Shown: piece by piece, positions 1 to 23,780 of the stretch | Layout: every line of letters starts with the position of its first letter | Position numbering within the stretch: position 1 is the first letter of the stretch | NCBI RefSeq assembly: GCF_032062135.1 | Contig: NC_092862.1 | Coordinates: 95,253,248-95,317,247, forward strand | Origin: Pyxicephalus adspersus | Taxonomy: Eukaryota > Chordata > Amphibia > Anura > Pyxicephalidae | Direction of reading: 5' to 3' | Length of the DNA: 64,000 nt | Position numbers and translations under genes: made by a program | Notes under the pieces: generated by a model | What the model saw: only the letters and a program-made list of their open reading frames with translations | Databases searched by the model: none | What the model was told of the DNA's origin: nothing

Positions 1-11460
<11,460 letters not shown>

Positions 11461-11760
11461 CCCGGCTGCCCCTTTGTCCCGCCGTGACAAATCTCTTCTC
11501 GGCTTGTATGAGGGAAGACTCGGTGATATATTCCGGGGGCTCCGACCCCCTCACTCCACACAAAGTAAACTTCGCCACGGCAGCCGGCTCATGTTTGTGC
11601 AGAGACAATTGCCTAATAATGAGCCAGACTGACAGCGCTAAGAATAGTCATGACTGAAAGTTCACTCCGAAAATCCCCGAGTTATCTCCGCTCCATGTCC
11701 TCCACACTCAGCCCATGGTCACCACACACAATATATAGGAGCAGAGCCGGGCCGAATGTC
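11461..11760 (-). promoter_or_regulatory. CDK13: CDK13 5' UTR and core promoter region (CpG-rich)
   Basis: GC- and CpG-rich DNA directly upstream of the CDK13 ATG, continuous with the CpG-rich first exon (about 10.5-11.55 kb), while the flanks are AT-rich. I see no clear TATA box at a usable distance; an 'atatatagg' near 11,731-11,739 is the closest. A CpG-island promoter with dispersed start sites is the likely arrangement. The transcription start is not visible from sequence alone. Confidence 0.6.
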
Positions 11761-14700
11761 CCAACTTGTGTGACTATGGCCGGCCAGGCCTAAAGAAAGC
11801 TAAACAAGGAAGTGCAGCCGGCTCCATCACAGATCACAAGAGTCTTCAGCCCTTCAACACACACACCTCCCACTCAGCACATGGCGGGGAGGGGACTGCT
11901 GATCACCACAGGAAATTCACCGTCTGTAATGGCAGGCGAAACATATCAGCCACCTTCTTTCACACTGCCTGGGGTAGTGATGGGTCCAGGAGGAGAGGGG
12001 TCACCATGTCACTCCAACATGGCTCAGTCTGAGGAGAGTTTTGGGTTAATTATTGTTCCTCCCAACTCTCACATCTCCTCCTCCTCCCTTCACCTTTTTT
12101 TGTGTCTGCTTTCAGTTTCATTCACTTATTTGACAGAACTTTCACACAAAATATACACTCGTTCTCTCCCCTACACAGGAGGGATTTCTGAGTAGAGCCT
12201 GATGTATCTATAGGTAATGTAGAGAAGGGAAGAGACCTATGGCAGGTTTATTGCAGGGAAAATATCTTTCACTTCCTGTCCCAGAGACACAACAGGAAAT
12301 CTACAATTATAATGGGAATTACCTCTTAGTTTTACCCAGAACATGCACCTCATTAGAAGATTTAACCCATCTCTTGTTTCTGACAGCTCAATAATTTGGG
12401 ATTTCCCCAAGGGACAATGGACACCAGTAGAAATAGAAGGGTGGACCTTCCCAAAGGGGGAGGATGGCAATAAGAACTTGATAAAAAGTTAAATAAACAC
12501 ACCAATTCATATGACAGGTCCGGGAATCTTTATTGTAACACAAGGAAAGCCAACACTTTCTCAAGGTAGATGAATATTGGAATATTGTGTAAGTGCAATC
12601 CATACAGGACCATGGTTCTTTACAAAGGAACATCTCAGTGATGGAAGGAGATGGTGACATTCAAAATCCAATGCAAGTCGGAGGAGTTTACCAGTTTGTT
12701 GTATTCAAAGGCAGGAACAGTTCAATCAAATAGCTAAAGCCGTATCAGAGAATTGTTGCTATAAACTATCAAATCTAGATAAATAAACAAGCACTGTAAA
12801 TACATATATCCTGTTCTGTGAAGAGAGGGGAAGAACAAGCAAGCAGCACCCAGCTGTGCTCCACTCCATAGGAGTGTATTATAGTTGTTATTCAATCTGC
12901 GGTGGCAGTTTGATGAACATCAACAGGGGACTGCTGTACATGTTAGATATTCGTCCATGACAAGCATGATTGTTCATCTCAGGTGACAATTTTCTGACGT
13001 GTATAAAGCTTGACACAGAGTTACTAGTAAAGCAAAAATGACCACTTTATCAACTTCTACTAGAGGAAACACCCCACCCCTCCTTTCTTAAGGACTGTAA
13101 GAGAAAATATCAGAACACAAATTCTGAATATAGTTTTACCTCTCCATGCTTATATGCCTTCTATGCGGCCTTAGCATGTTCCAGAAATTGTTTCTTCTGA
13201 TTTCAGAAGGGGGCTTATCCTGCATGTAGAGATTCCTCTGGCCCTATTTTTTCATACTGCTCCAGGAAGCACCAGAGTGAGAGCATGTAGAATAGAGCTA
13301 GATTGATATCCTGCCTCTTTGTAACAACATACCTGCTTACCCTACGCTCCTCACTGATTACTGTAAATTGGCAATAAAACCAACACATTTTCTAACCCTT
13401 CATCTACTCCATTAATTAAGTTTTTCACTAGAGATATACTTGAGCCCTTTGACTGCTATAAAGGAGACCCACTTTGTCCACCATCTTCTTGAATGGAGTG
13501 CAGAGGAGGCATTAGGGAACTTACAGTCCACTGATGTCTCTGTGAAGAGTAATTGTCACATTGTATTTTTGTTAGCAATATTTCCGAAAAAAAAATGTTC
13601 AAAAATAAAAATTCAATAAGAATAATAAAAAAAATAAAAATAAATGTAAAGCCCCCCCATTTAAGTACATATACATATGAACTCCAATGCATGCATGTGT
13701 AAATGACAGTTGTGGAATACATTATTACTGCATACATAAGAGTAAGAAGAATATTTCTAAATCCTTTATTTTTATTTAATTGACAAGTAAGGCTTTTAAA
13801 GAATACCTAATAAAAATCTGAGGTCTTGTAGTGTCTTGCCGTTTAGCAGGTGCACTCAGTTTTATGCACTAAACATCATCATATTATTGACAGATTTTGT
13901 ATCTTTGTACCTAAAATCATCTTTTAAATACATAAAATAAAAAATGGCCTTAAATTGGGTACTACTTTTTAAGCAGGAAATCACATTCCCTCGTGGGAGT
14001 TTTCCATGTCTGTGTTTTAATGGCAGTAATTGATTCTCAGCAGGGAATGATAGATTCCCTGTTTTATAAAAAGAACCCTTTTTGTTTTGGTGTGAAATAA
14101 AATATTTTTTTTTTACTGAAACATACACCCTCTTACTATGACATACATTTGCAATTACTGTGTTTATATTGTGTAGGTTTTCTGCTTTCAGAATGATACA
14201 GTGGGAATTAAGAACAGAACAGAAAAGTAAGGTCATTCACTTTACACTGAGTGCCCACCTTGGAGGACTTCCTGTTGATCTAGTGACAACTAGGAAGAAC
14301 ATCCCCAGCAAGGAAAGAAACCACAACAAAAACGTAGACGGGATCTATTCTCTCACCACTATCTAAAACAAAGGTAGGAGTCAAAGGTAAAATCTCCCTG
14401 TAATATGAGAGTACTCTCCATGAAATCCATCAAGCAAGCTAATACTGAATTGCTTCCAAATATGAGACATGGTTTCTGTTGGGAAGGTATACCATAGCCA
14501 GGGTAGTGGGGTCGCCATATAGAAGACCCCCGATGAACACAAATCTGACATCCTCACTACAACACGTGTTATAAAGCCATGTAATGGAAATAAACATTAG
14601 AATACTCACATACTAGACTTGCAGCTGTGATAGGCGTTTGATATGTCCTAATTTTAGGACTACTGATCTTGTCTCTCTGAAATGCGCCTGCTGGAGAATG

Positions 14701-17700
14701 CCCACCTGTACCTGTTTGTTTGAGGGGATCTGACAAAAGAGACCTTAGAGTCCCTGGAGCCATGATAATACCTGAAGACAAAAAATACAAGAGAAGGAGA
14801 AAAGTAAAGGGAAAGCAAAAAAGGAAAGGAAGATAAGCTAAAGATGAAAATAAAACATGGGTAAAAAAGGAAGTAATAAGAAAAGAAGGGAAAACACAAT
14901 AGATAATAGATAAGTCAATAAAGACACAAGCACTTCTAACTTAAACAACTATGCAAATATTCATACCCTAAAGTTTACAGGGCACATTTTTTGATGAAAT
15001 GTACATTATTCTACATTATTCTGCATCATACAGATTAGTCTTGTGTAGCATAGGCATGTACTTGTGTATGCTTCTATACAGCTGAAGAATATAGTTTTTA
15101 AATCTAATGAAATACAAAGGATATCACATTTAGAAGGGGTGAATTGAATGTCTAAAGTAAATGTAAGGCACTTGAAACAATGAACACAAAAAAAATAAAA
15201 ATAATTCTAACTCATTAAAGCAAAATTGCATAGTTTCTGTGAAGATTCATATCATAGCTCATAATATGCTTTATAGTGTTCTATATTTTGTAATACACGG
15301 AGAACATGATTTAAAAGTTTCATTTCTTTCTTTTTTTCAATTTATATTTGATTATGTGTCATCAAAGAGAGCCTCTGTCACAGGCAGATCAAAACCAGTT
15401 CATTCTTTTGTATTAAAAATCCTGCATGCTCCTGACGCAGCTAAAACCTTATGATTTGAAAAGGTAAAATCCCTTGCTATAAATTAAATATAACTAAACC
15501 TTACACAAAGATGTAATGTAGGTTGATGTAGACACCAGTTTTCATTTTCATGACGTACAGAAAATACCTTTCAGAAAGGCAGCATTTTTGTCATTAGTTC
15601 CCATCAATTCACTATGGAATTCATAAAACCAAAGCAGATATGTTTGAAGTCTAATTCATGTGACATTCTTGTGGACTGGTAAGTTACAATGTGTTTATGT
15701 ATCTGGGGGTGCTAGATATAAAATGTTAGTTTGTTTTGTGAGCTGCATAAGACACTTATACAAGGGTCCACAGTGCAGCAACCAGAAATCAGACAAGAGA
15801 GGGGCGAATCTTCAAGCATTTGCCTGTGTTTTATTTGCAAGTTGCCCAGAAAAATAATAAAATAAACATTAGCCATCTGGCTAGCTGACTTTGCAGCCTC
15901 TGTCTGCTCTATAAAAACAAAATTAAAGTTCATACCAAGAAACAGGGCAACATTTAGCCTTGGAGAATTTCCCTTAGCAACAGTTATGTAGCACTCCTTC
16001 CTCCCAGGCTACACAAGTACCAAAAACCTGAACATGGACCATGTGGAAAACCTCCCAACTTTTCCCTGACCAGCTCCAGGACCCTAAACTGATTTTCCAG
16101 TTGTCCAACACCATGGAGTGCCTAAACAACAGTGCCATCTAGACACCATTGCATACCTTTCTAACCAAAGATTGTGACACCCTGTCAAAATTCTTACAAT
16201 GCACAATGAGATATACGAAATACGAGATATACGATATATGAAATGGTGTGCAGTTTTACATGTTAGGCTACAAGGTCCTAAAACTAAACTTATGTCTAAA
16301 AATGTGAGCAGACAGGTTCAAAAGCTGAAAGGACAGGCTATGTCACTCCTGCAATAAAAGAAATATACCTGTCTGAAGTCCTTTCTTTACTAAGCACAGC
16401 TAAGTGTACAATCCCATCAAAGCTGTCTGTTTAGAATGAATGATCTCCTGGCACATGCATGGGAGTTACACCTGTCTAGTCTAGCCAATGAAAATGGCTT
16501 AAGATCCCAGACCCAAAGAGAACCTGACAAAAGAGCAAGGAGAGAGGAGTTTAGTTAGAAAAATTCTCACAAAGAGGCAATGTATTTAATTGCAGAAAAG
16601 ACATAGCCCGCCCCCTTTGCTAACAATTTATTCCTTTTTTTAGTTCCACTTTCTTTTACACTTTGGAAAAAGAACACATCACTGGTATAGAATCTAAAAG
16701 TGTTTATTATAAATCATCCATTGGTCCATTTAAGGCTTAATATGCTGATGGGAATAAACTGAAATGATGACTCAAAGAGAGTGAAACTGTATATCAATGA
16801 AAAAAATCATCACTTGACTACCTCATATCATTGGGTAGATGCATTTTGAGAGGACACAGTAAGGTGGTCCATTCCCAATGGGTCTCTGGGAGGTCTTCCT
16901 CAATAAAAAGTCCTCCATATAAACATGACATACATGTGCTTACTCAAATTTTTGCAGTGGATTCAGTGTGTGATGAGATACTAATATAGTACGACATAAA
17001 AGAGAATATGTTGTTATTACTGCATTAGTTTTGTTATAATCACCTCAACACAGATCATCAAATGTACTTTTAACCCAACTTTGCCATTAAAAAATAGTAA
17101 TGCAATGTGCACTGCCATTGATAATCTCAGGTTGAAGATCTGCATGGTACTACAAAAAGCCTTTGGCCAAAGGCCCTTTTCTAGCACTATTTGTCATGAT
17201 CCTGTGGCAAAATAATAAATAGGGGTTCTACATTTATTTCAATTCCCTGATCTTACACAGTCTTTGAAAAATAAAGCTACCACAGTGGATACTAGCTTGC
17301 AAAAAAAATCTGACAACTTTTAGCTATCAGCAGGGTTGTACTAGCCGAAATGCCATCCAGGAAGTCTTCCTATGTTTATCTTGTAGGAAAAGGCTGGTAG
17401 GTTGGACAATACTGTATCAAATTGCATACTTTTGACCTGACTGTAACTATGTACTTTTCAAATTATAATCCAATGGCGTCATTATAATTTTGCTTTTACA
17501 GTGTATGTGTTTTAGTGGAGGAGCTACTGTGATCTTATATCCTTTTAGTGGTCATGTTTGCTGCCTGTGCATATCTTCTTTATATCCCAACTGGATTACT
17601 GCAACCTTTACCTCTGTGGCCTACCCACTACCCACCTTTCTCCACTGTAGTCCATCCTCATATGTGTTGTATGACTCTTTCCCCACTTTTCTAATTTCTC

Positions 17701-18567
17701 TAACACTGCCTTACCAGTTAATCTCTCTACTGGTTGTCCATCGCACAAAGAAAAGATCTTTGGTGCCATAAGGCAATTTGTGACTAGTATATAATTTGAT
17801 AATTTCTGCTTTTTGGAAAGCAGATTTGGTGTTCTGGTTGGGAACTTTTGTCCAAGTTATCTCATCAATCCTTTTGTGCATCTGCAACTTGGGTAAAGAG
17901 ATGGGGAACTCATCAAAAAACTAGTCTGTCTATGACATGGCTGGGAACTTTTTATCCAATAGATAATTTTATAGCTTCTAAATCTAACAATGATACTGGT
18001 TTTTTTTTTTTTTTTTTCTTCTAATCCCCCTTTTTATAGTTTGCACTCTTTCACAGTGGATGGATTCTGATATGGGCTTCTGTTCTATCAAAAAGAAACT
18101 GCTTGGGAGGACTGGCATGGATCATGTTGTGTAGAGCAGTTACAGGTATAGGAATTACTCAGGAAAGGACAAAAAGTGTTCTCCATTAGGTCTGGCAGAG
18201 TCAATGGATCTGTAGAAGTAGAGAACATCCTAAAATAAATTCACTTTGTTTCAATTTTTCAAGTGCTGTAGGCTGAGCCAACCGGATGTGTAGAATATAT
18301 GATAAGGAGAATATAAACTTTTAATTGCTGTACAAACTAGGGAGGCTTCTAATGACAGAGAATTGACAACTAGGACAAAATATTATTTTTTCACATTAAC
18401 AGCTCTCTTTTTGAACAGGTTATTACCCAAGCGTGTAATATGGCTGCTTCCATAGGGGAAAGAGGAAGAAAACCTGGACTGGAAAAAAGGTACATATGCA
18501 GATTTTTTTTATATAAATGGTGCAGAAGTTCTCCAATGTGTATTTGTGAATTCCGTGGGCCCAGACT

Positions 18568-18938
18568 TAAACTGCGTACACACTTCCAATAATTATCGTT
18601 AGAAACGAACAACCGATCGGCCAAAAATCGTTCACAAATAGTTGACCAATGACACCGGCGAATAAGGATTGTCGTTGAAAATGAACGAACTTCACGGCGG
18701 ATATAATAGGCCGACGATTGTTCACTATCTATCGTGTGTACGGTCGCTCAGTGATCTTGCATGTTTCTGCAATACACTTTCTCTTTTACATGTCACTCCC
18801 TGCATCGTTCAAATAATTATATCTAAAATGTACAGAATTGTGCACAATATGATCATTCAAAATAATCGTGCATAATCGTTGATCGTCGTAATTGTTCGTT
18901 TTCTAACAAAAATTATTGGAAGTGTGTACCTAGCTTTA
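18568..18938. repeat. MITE with ~43-bp terminal inverted repeats
   Basis: Left arm 18,568-18,610 begins TAAACTGCGTACACACTTCC. Right arm 18,894-18,938, read on the minus strand, begins TAAAGCTAGGTACACACTTC. Both arms run through CCAATAATT and GTTAGAAA(A)CGAAC. The internal 280 bp has no coding capacity and is rich in CGAT/ATCG words. It is a non-autonomous DNA-transposon derivative. The terminal motif (TAA)AGCTAGGTACACAC is shared with the elements at 33,543 and 48,735. Confidence 0.75.
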
Positions 18939-19407
18939 GGCTTTAAACTGACCTATGGATTCTTGAGTCCTAACACCTCTGTGTGCTAAGTAGGAGGGTA
19001 GAAGAAAGACTTGGAAAAATAGTAAACAATTCACATAATTAGGAATGACATTTAAGGGGTGTTCTATACATACATGTCAGTGTAACATAGAAGTAACAGA
19101 ATGTACACTTGAAGCTTTAATACAAGTGGCTACATGTTTAAGTAGAATATTACGTTTTAGAAATATGAAATACAAAATGCTCTGGGAAACAATTATAAAT
19201 TAATATATTTTGGTTAAAGAAGAGTTTCCCTTGCAAGTTTCTGTGTTGGTGATGGGAAGGAAAAATACAATTGTGAGCAGACTAGTGAAAGTGATGTCAC
19301 CTATTGCAGATCTTGCACATGCTACATGTATGATGTGTGCACCGTAGGCAATCATGGATATATGAATAACATGGCTGTTTACAGGATGGTGATAAATGTT
19401 CTAGCGG

Positions 19408-19848
19408 TCATTCTTCTGTTATGTAAATAGTGAAAAGAAAGACCCTGGTGGTTGCAGGTGAGAGGGACCATGTCTGTTCATCTGCTAGAAAGTCTGCACA
19501 TTTTTGCCATTGCTGTGAATTACCTTCCCTAACACCACTACTGTAAGATATGCGGATACTGGGTTGTCTCAGTGAAATTTGTACTACCATACATCTTTCT
19601 AGATAACTTTTTAATCCTTTGACTGACCAGGATTTTACATACATGTCATGAATGTCCCTTGCCTGGAATTCAACGAGGTGTGGCACTGCCAGCAAAAGAA
19701 AAACCTGATCTGTTTCAATCACATTTTGTTGTTTTGCAAAACACATGTGAAAACTACACTGCCACATCTTCAAAGTACTTAGCAATGCAAAAACATAGGG
19801 CAGACTCATCTGGAGGTGGCTCTTCCTCCTAAAAAGGCACAAGATCAC
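19408..19848 (-). other. Unrecognised open reading frame, probably not a gene
   Basis: A 146-codon open frame on the minus strand in AT-rich intergenic DNA. I do not recognise the product. It begins with Cys/Leu/Ser-rich text and has a central stretch with VEFQARDIHDMYVKSW. There is no visible splice context, CpG promoter or repeat link. It could be a chance frame or a decayed transposon fragment. Confidence 0.15.
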
Positions 19849-21749
19849 ACCATATGCCAGACATCACCTTACAGTCCAGTATTGTGTTTGTTGGCCTTTA
19901 AATATCTTGCACATTTTTATTTCTAACCAAATTTAAAATTGTTTTTTTTCCCAAGACAAATCAGGCTTTCCTTTAGTACTATTTCATATGCTTAGTATCT
20001 GATTTTTCTGCTTTAAGATACAATAGATTAAAAAGAAAAATATCTTATATTAAAAACTGAAAATATGTAGGACAAAATACTACTTTAATACTACAAACTT
20101 GTATATTCATAGTCAGGTTCCTAGCAAAGAGGAAACTACATAAAAGATATTTATCCAGATCTTTAATGGACATCAATTCAATGGACATTACTCTGAATAT
20201 CAAAATCAAATTACTCCAAATGCATTTCAACCATTGCACTTCAGAACCATGAGCCCATTTATCAGTGGCTGTGGATGCAGCAGTAAGTTCTATTTTTGTT
20301 TTAAGTTTTTCTAACCCACCTGATATACCAATTCTGTTTTAAAATTTGTGAGCTTATGATGCAAGAAACACACTTTTTGAGCATTGTTTAGATCTATTAT
20401 GTTGCATAACAAACCTGTACATTCCTATTCAGTACACACCTACTCATTGGATCCCTCTGACAATTGCTGCTAGTAATGACTTCTTGGTCACCACCGTTCC
20501 AAACAGGTTCTTGAGACATTCTGCATGCTATTTAGTAATAATATTAATCTGGGACATGCACACAACACTTCACATACAGATGTGACCCCTACAATATGTA
20601 TATTAGTAACTGTGGCCTATTATTACATCATCAGAAGAAAGAGCATTTTAAATTGTTCTACAACAGTCTGTTTCAAACAAATTAGATTTCCCAATGTAGG
20701 AACAAATCTAAATAATTGTCATAGAGTAACAAAGCTTGATAAATGGATACAACAGTTTTTTAAAGAAACAAATAAATATTTTTTTAAGAAACAAATAAAA
20801 CTACATGCTAAAATAATTGAGCATAATATTATATTGTAAAAAAGTCTGACCAAACATGAGCTTTATAAAATGTAATCGTGCAATTTTCTAAAGTTGGCTG
20901 AGGTATTATGATGTACAGTAACAATCAGACATTACTCCCATCTTAAAAAAAGTAAGCAAAACATTATGTCCATTTTGTTAATGAAGGATATCGAGCAGAA
21001 AGTGGTTGGCCAAAAACATCCAACATTGCCAGTTTGTTCTTCTTATTTCAGTTTGCTGAATCTTGTACACATGCGAAAACAAAGGTGACATTCATCTCAT
21101 GTTTATAATATGCCTACATGTAAAATAATTTACTGTTATTGGTTCCTTTTTTGATCTGTTAAATAGAACACTAAAATCCTTTTTTTTCCTATTTCTGTTG
21201 TATTGGTAAAAAACAAAAAAAAATCTGTTGATCAGAAATCCAGTGCCGTTATGTATCCTGTGCACTCTGCAGACTTTTCTCAAGTAGTATTATGAGCCCT
21301 GCAAGGGTTCGGACTGCAGTAGCATTGACAAACATGCTCACTTTAACTTTGATAGGGGATAGTAGGATGAGCATGCAGTTCTTTAATCAGCCTGTGACAT
21401 AAAAGACAAAATACCTACACTCCAGCTTCTCTGCACTGATTGACATAGACTATCAAAAGGAGACTCTGCCTACACTCACTAAAAGCCATGGAGCAGTGAA
21501 TAGTCCTCATGTAACTGCTTTAAACAAACTATACAGTATATAAAAAACTGACTTTTTAATACAATTGTTCTTTTATGGATGGTATTTAAAACGTTTCTGT
21601 ACTGCGGAATGTGGTGCAACTTAAGAATTCCTATACACATGAGCAGCTCAGTGTTTTTGACAGATTCCCAGAGTGATCAGGAAAGTAGGAGGGATTATTG
21701 CAGACCTATGCTTTTCAGCAATAATGATCTTGCATTTTTAAAAGTGGAA

Positions 21750-21846
21750 TTAAAGCAGCTCAGGAGGAGAAGAAAGAAGAAAGAAAAGGGTGACACTCTA
21801 CGAAGAAATGGGACAGGTGAGTATTTTGGGTTTATTTCCGCTTTAA
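21750..21846. repeat. Short TTAA-flanked MITE (piggyBac-type)
   Basis: 97 bp bounded by TTAA at 21,750-21,753 and 21,843-21,846. The left end reads TTAAAGCAGCTCAGG and the right end on the minus strand reads TTAAAGCGGAAATAAACCC. It belongs to the family sharing the terminus TTAAAGCRGAANTAAA found at several places in this window. Confidence 0.6.
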
Positions 21847-23499
21847 TGTATAGGGGAATTCCTAAGTTGCACCTCATTCTGCAATACAGAAAGGTTTTAC
21901 ATGCCATCCACAAATCCTTTGTATTTTCATGAAAACAGGACCCAAATGTATGATAAAATCTGTAAGGTATTAAAGTCATTATCGAGAATAAGATGAATAC
22001 TGGTAAACCAAAAATTACAAAACAGAAGTTTATTTGTCTTAAAATGGAACAAATGGCAAAACATAGAACTGGGTAGTGGAATCAGCCTGTACATGGTTTA
22101 CTGAAACTAGTAGCTTCATAATACCACAGAACCCAGCACAACAGCTGCAAAGCAATTTAAAATACACATTTTGTCTACACACAATGAGGAGGAGGACATT
22201 TTGTGGACTGAACCAAAACTGATGACAATACAGCTTACCAATTTACTAGAAGAACATTATAAGCAGTGTATATTAGACACTATCTAATAAGCTGCATTCT
22301 TATCAATGTTGGAACATATTACAAAATGGTTGGCTCCACTGTGCCCAACTACAATGTGCACTTCAAAGCATTAGTGGTCAGAAACGTTAGTTAACAACAT
22401 AGGAACAATCACAGTAAATAAGTGATGAGGCCCACAATGACCTCCATGTTTAATGTAATGTAGCCTGGACATGGTAGCTGAATGATGTATGGTTAGAGAA
22501 ATTGACATTTATGTACAGTTAACAATCATAAGGTTCGGTGTTTCTTGGCTTATGATCACACATCAAATTCACAGCAAACTCACATTTCTTTGTAGAGCGG
22601 TATCTTCTACATTTGTTGCTAGTTTCCATGGTGAAACTGCTTTAAAATCAGTAGCATCATCATCAAAAATTATGGAAAGGAAATGTTATTTAAAGATAAT
22701 TGACAGGCGAATCACTATAACCGTTCAAACAAAATTGGACCAGACTCATAAGAAATAGGATGTCAAACACAATGTTTTGACCAAGCCAGTTCCAAAAAAC
22801 AGATATAAAAAGCCAGACAAAGTCTAACAAATCCCAGGAGCCAGACATTATGGGACAGCTGTAACCTATTTGTTTTTCACATCATAGGTCCCTGTCCCCT
22901 GTAGAGCTCTAGTGTTCTACAATATTTTGTCCACCTGATATGAGGATATAAATTACATCTTTTTGTTGATATTTATCTTGTGCTAGTTACTTATAATAAC
23001 TTTAAATAGGAATAATTTGTGAAAAGGATCCAGACATATACTTGATGCATTCAAGTGCTGAATGTACAGACTGGAACATAGTGTTTTAGTAATAGGAGTG
23101 AAGTTAGCTACAATGTTGTATTTAGGAAAATTACCTTACTAGTATTATATATGTAATAACTCCAATAAAAAAAGGAAACTACATGTGTTACAATCACAGT
23201 AGGAGACCTGCAGCTTTCAGTCATAGTAAAACTTTCCTGTAAAAGAACAGCCAAACACCAATAGGTTGCTCAAAGCAGATTTCCAGTGAATCAAGCCCAA
23301 ATGGATCTTGCTCTACTAGAATGTTAAGCCAATGGTATACAGCAATTAGGTACTGTATTGTACTCATCAAGAATACCAAATATTTTTCATAAATGAATAA
23401 TGCTGTTGGTACTCCATCTAAATTTTGATTTTGTATGTGCAGATGACATACCTTGTGCAACAGACACACGGCCATGTCTTTCACAATCCATATGTACAT

Positions 23500-23640
23500 A
23501 CAGCACATACTGTTCTGCTTTGTGGAGAGGGGAGAACAATGGAGCAGCTGTGCTCTCTCCCCTTCACTTGCATTACAATCGTTTGTGGATCCACCAGGAC
23601 GGATCCATGAGAATCATCTGATGTGTGTAGGTAGCCTTAA
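23500..23640 (+). repeat. Interspersed repeat ending GTGTGTAGGTAGCCTTAA
   Basis: Contains CTCTCCCCTTCACTTGCATT, CCACCAGGACGGATCCATGA and GAATCATCTGATGTGTGTAG. Clearly related to copies at 33,543-33,778, 42,100-42,250 and 48,735-49,007. The left boundary is uncertain. Confidence 0.6.
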
Positions 23641-23780
23641 TCATTTTTAAATGAGTGAAATAAACAGAACACTCTGCTTATTATAACCTGTAAACAGTAA
23701 AGCCAGGTAAAAAAAAACAAAAACAAAAACTACACGCTGGCAAAACATGAACTGTATAGGGAAAAAAAAAAAGTTTTTAT

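Larger units (their letters stand above)
11761..23780. other. Intergenic region between CDK13 promoter and RALA 3' end
   Basis: About 12 kb between two same-strand genes. No exon of a known gene could be recognised on either strand. In human, LINC00265 lies between RALA and CDK13, but I cannot match any of this DNA to it. The region contains a palindromic MITE (18,568-18,938), a 97-bp TTAA MITE (21,750-21,846), a related ~140-bp repeat near 23,500-23,640, and one long unrecognised open frame (19,408-19,848, minus). Confidence 0.7.
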
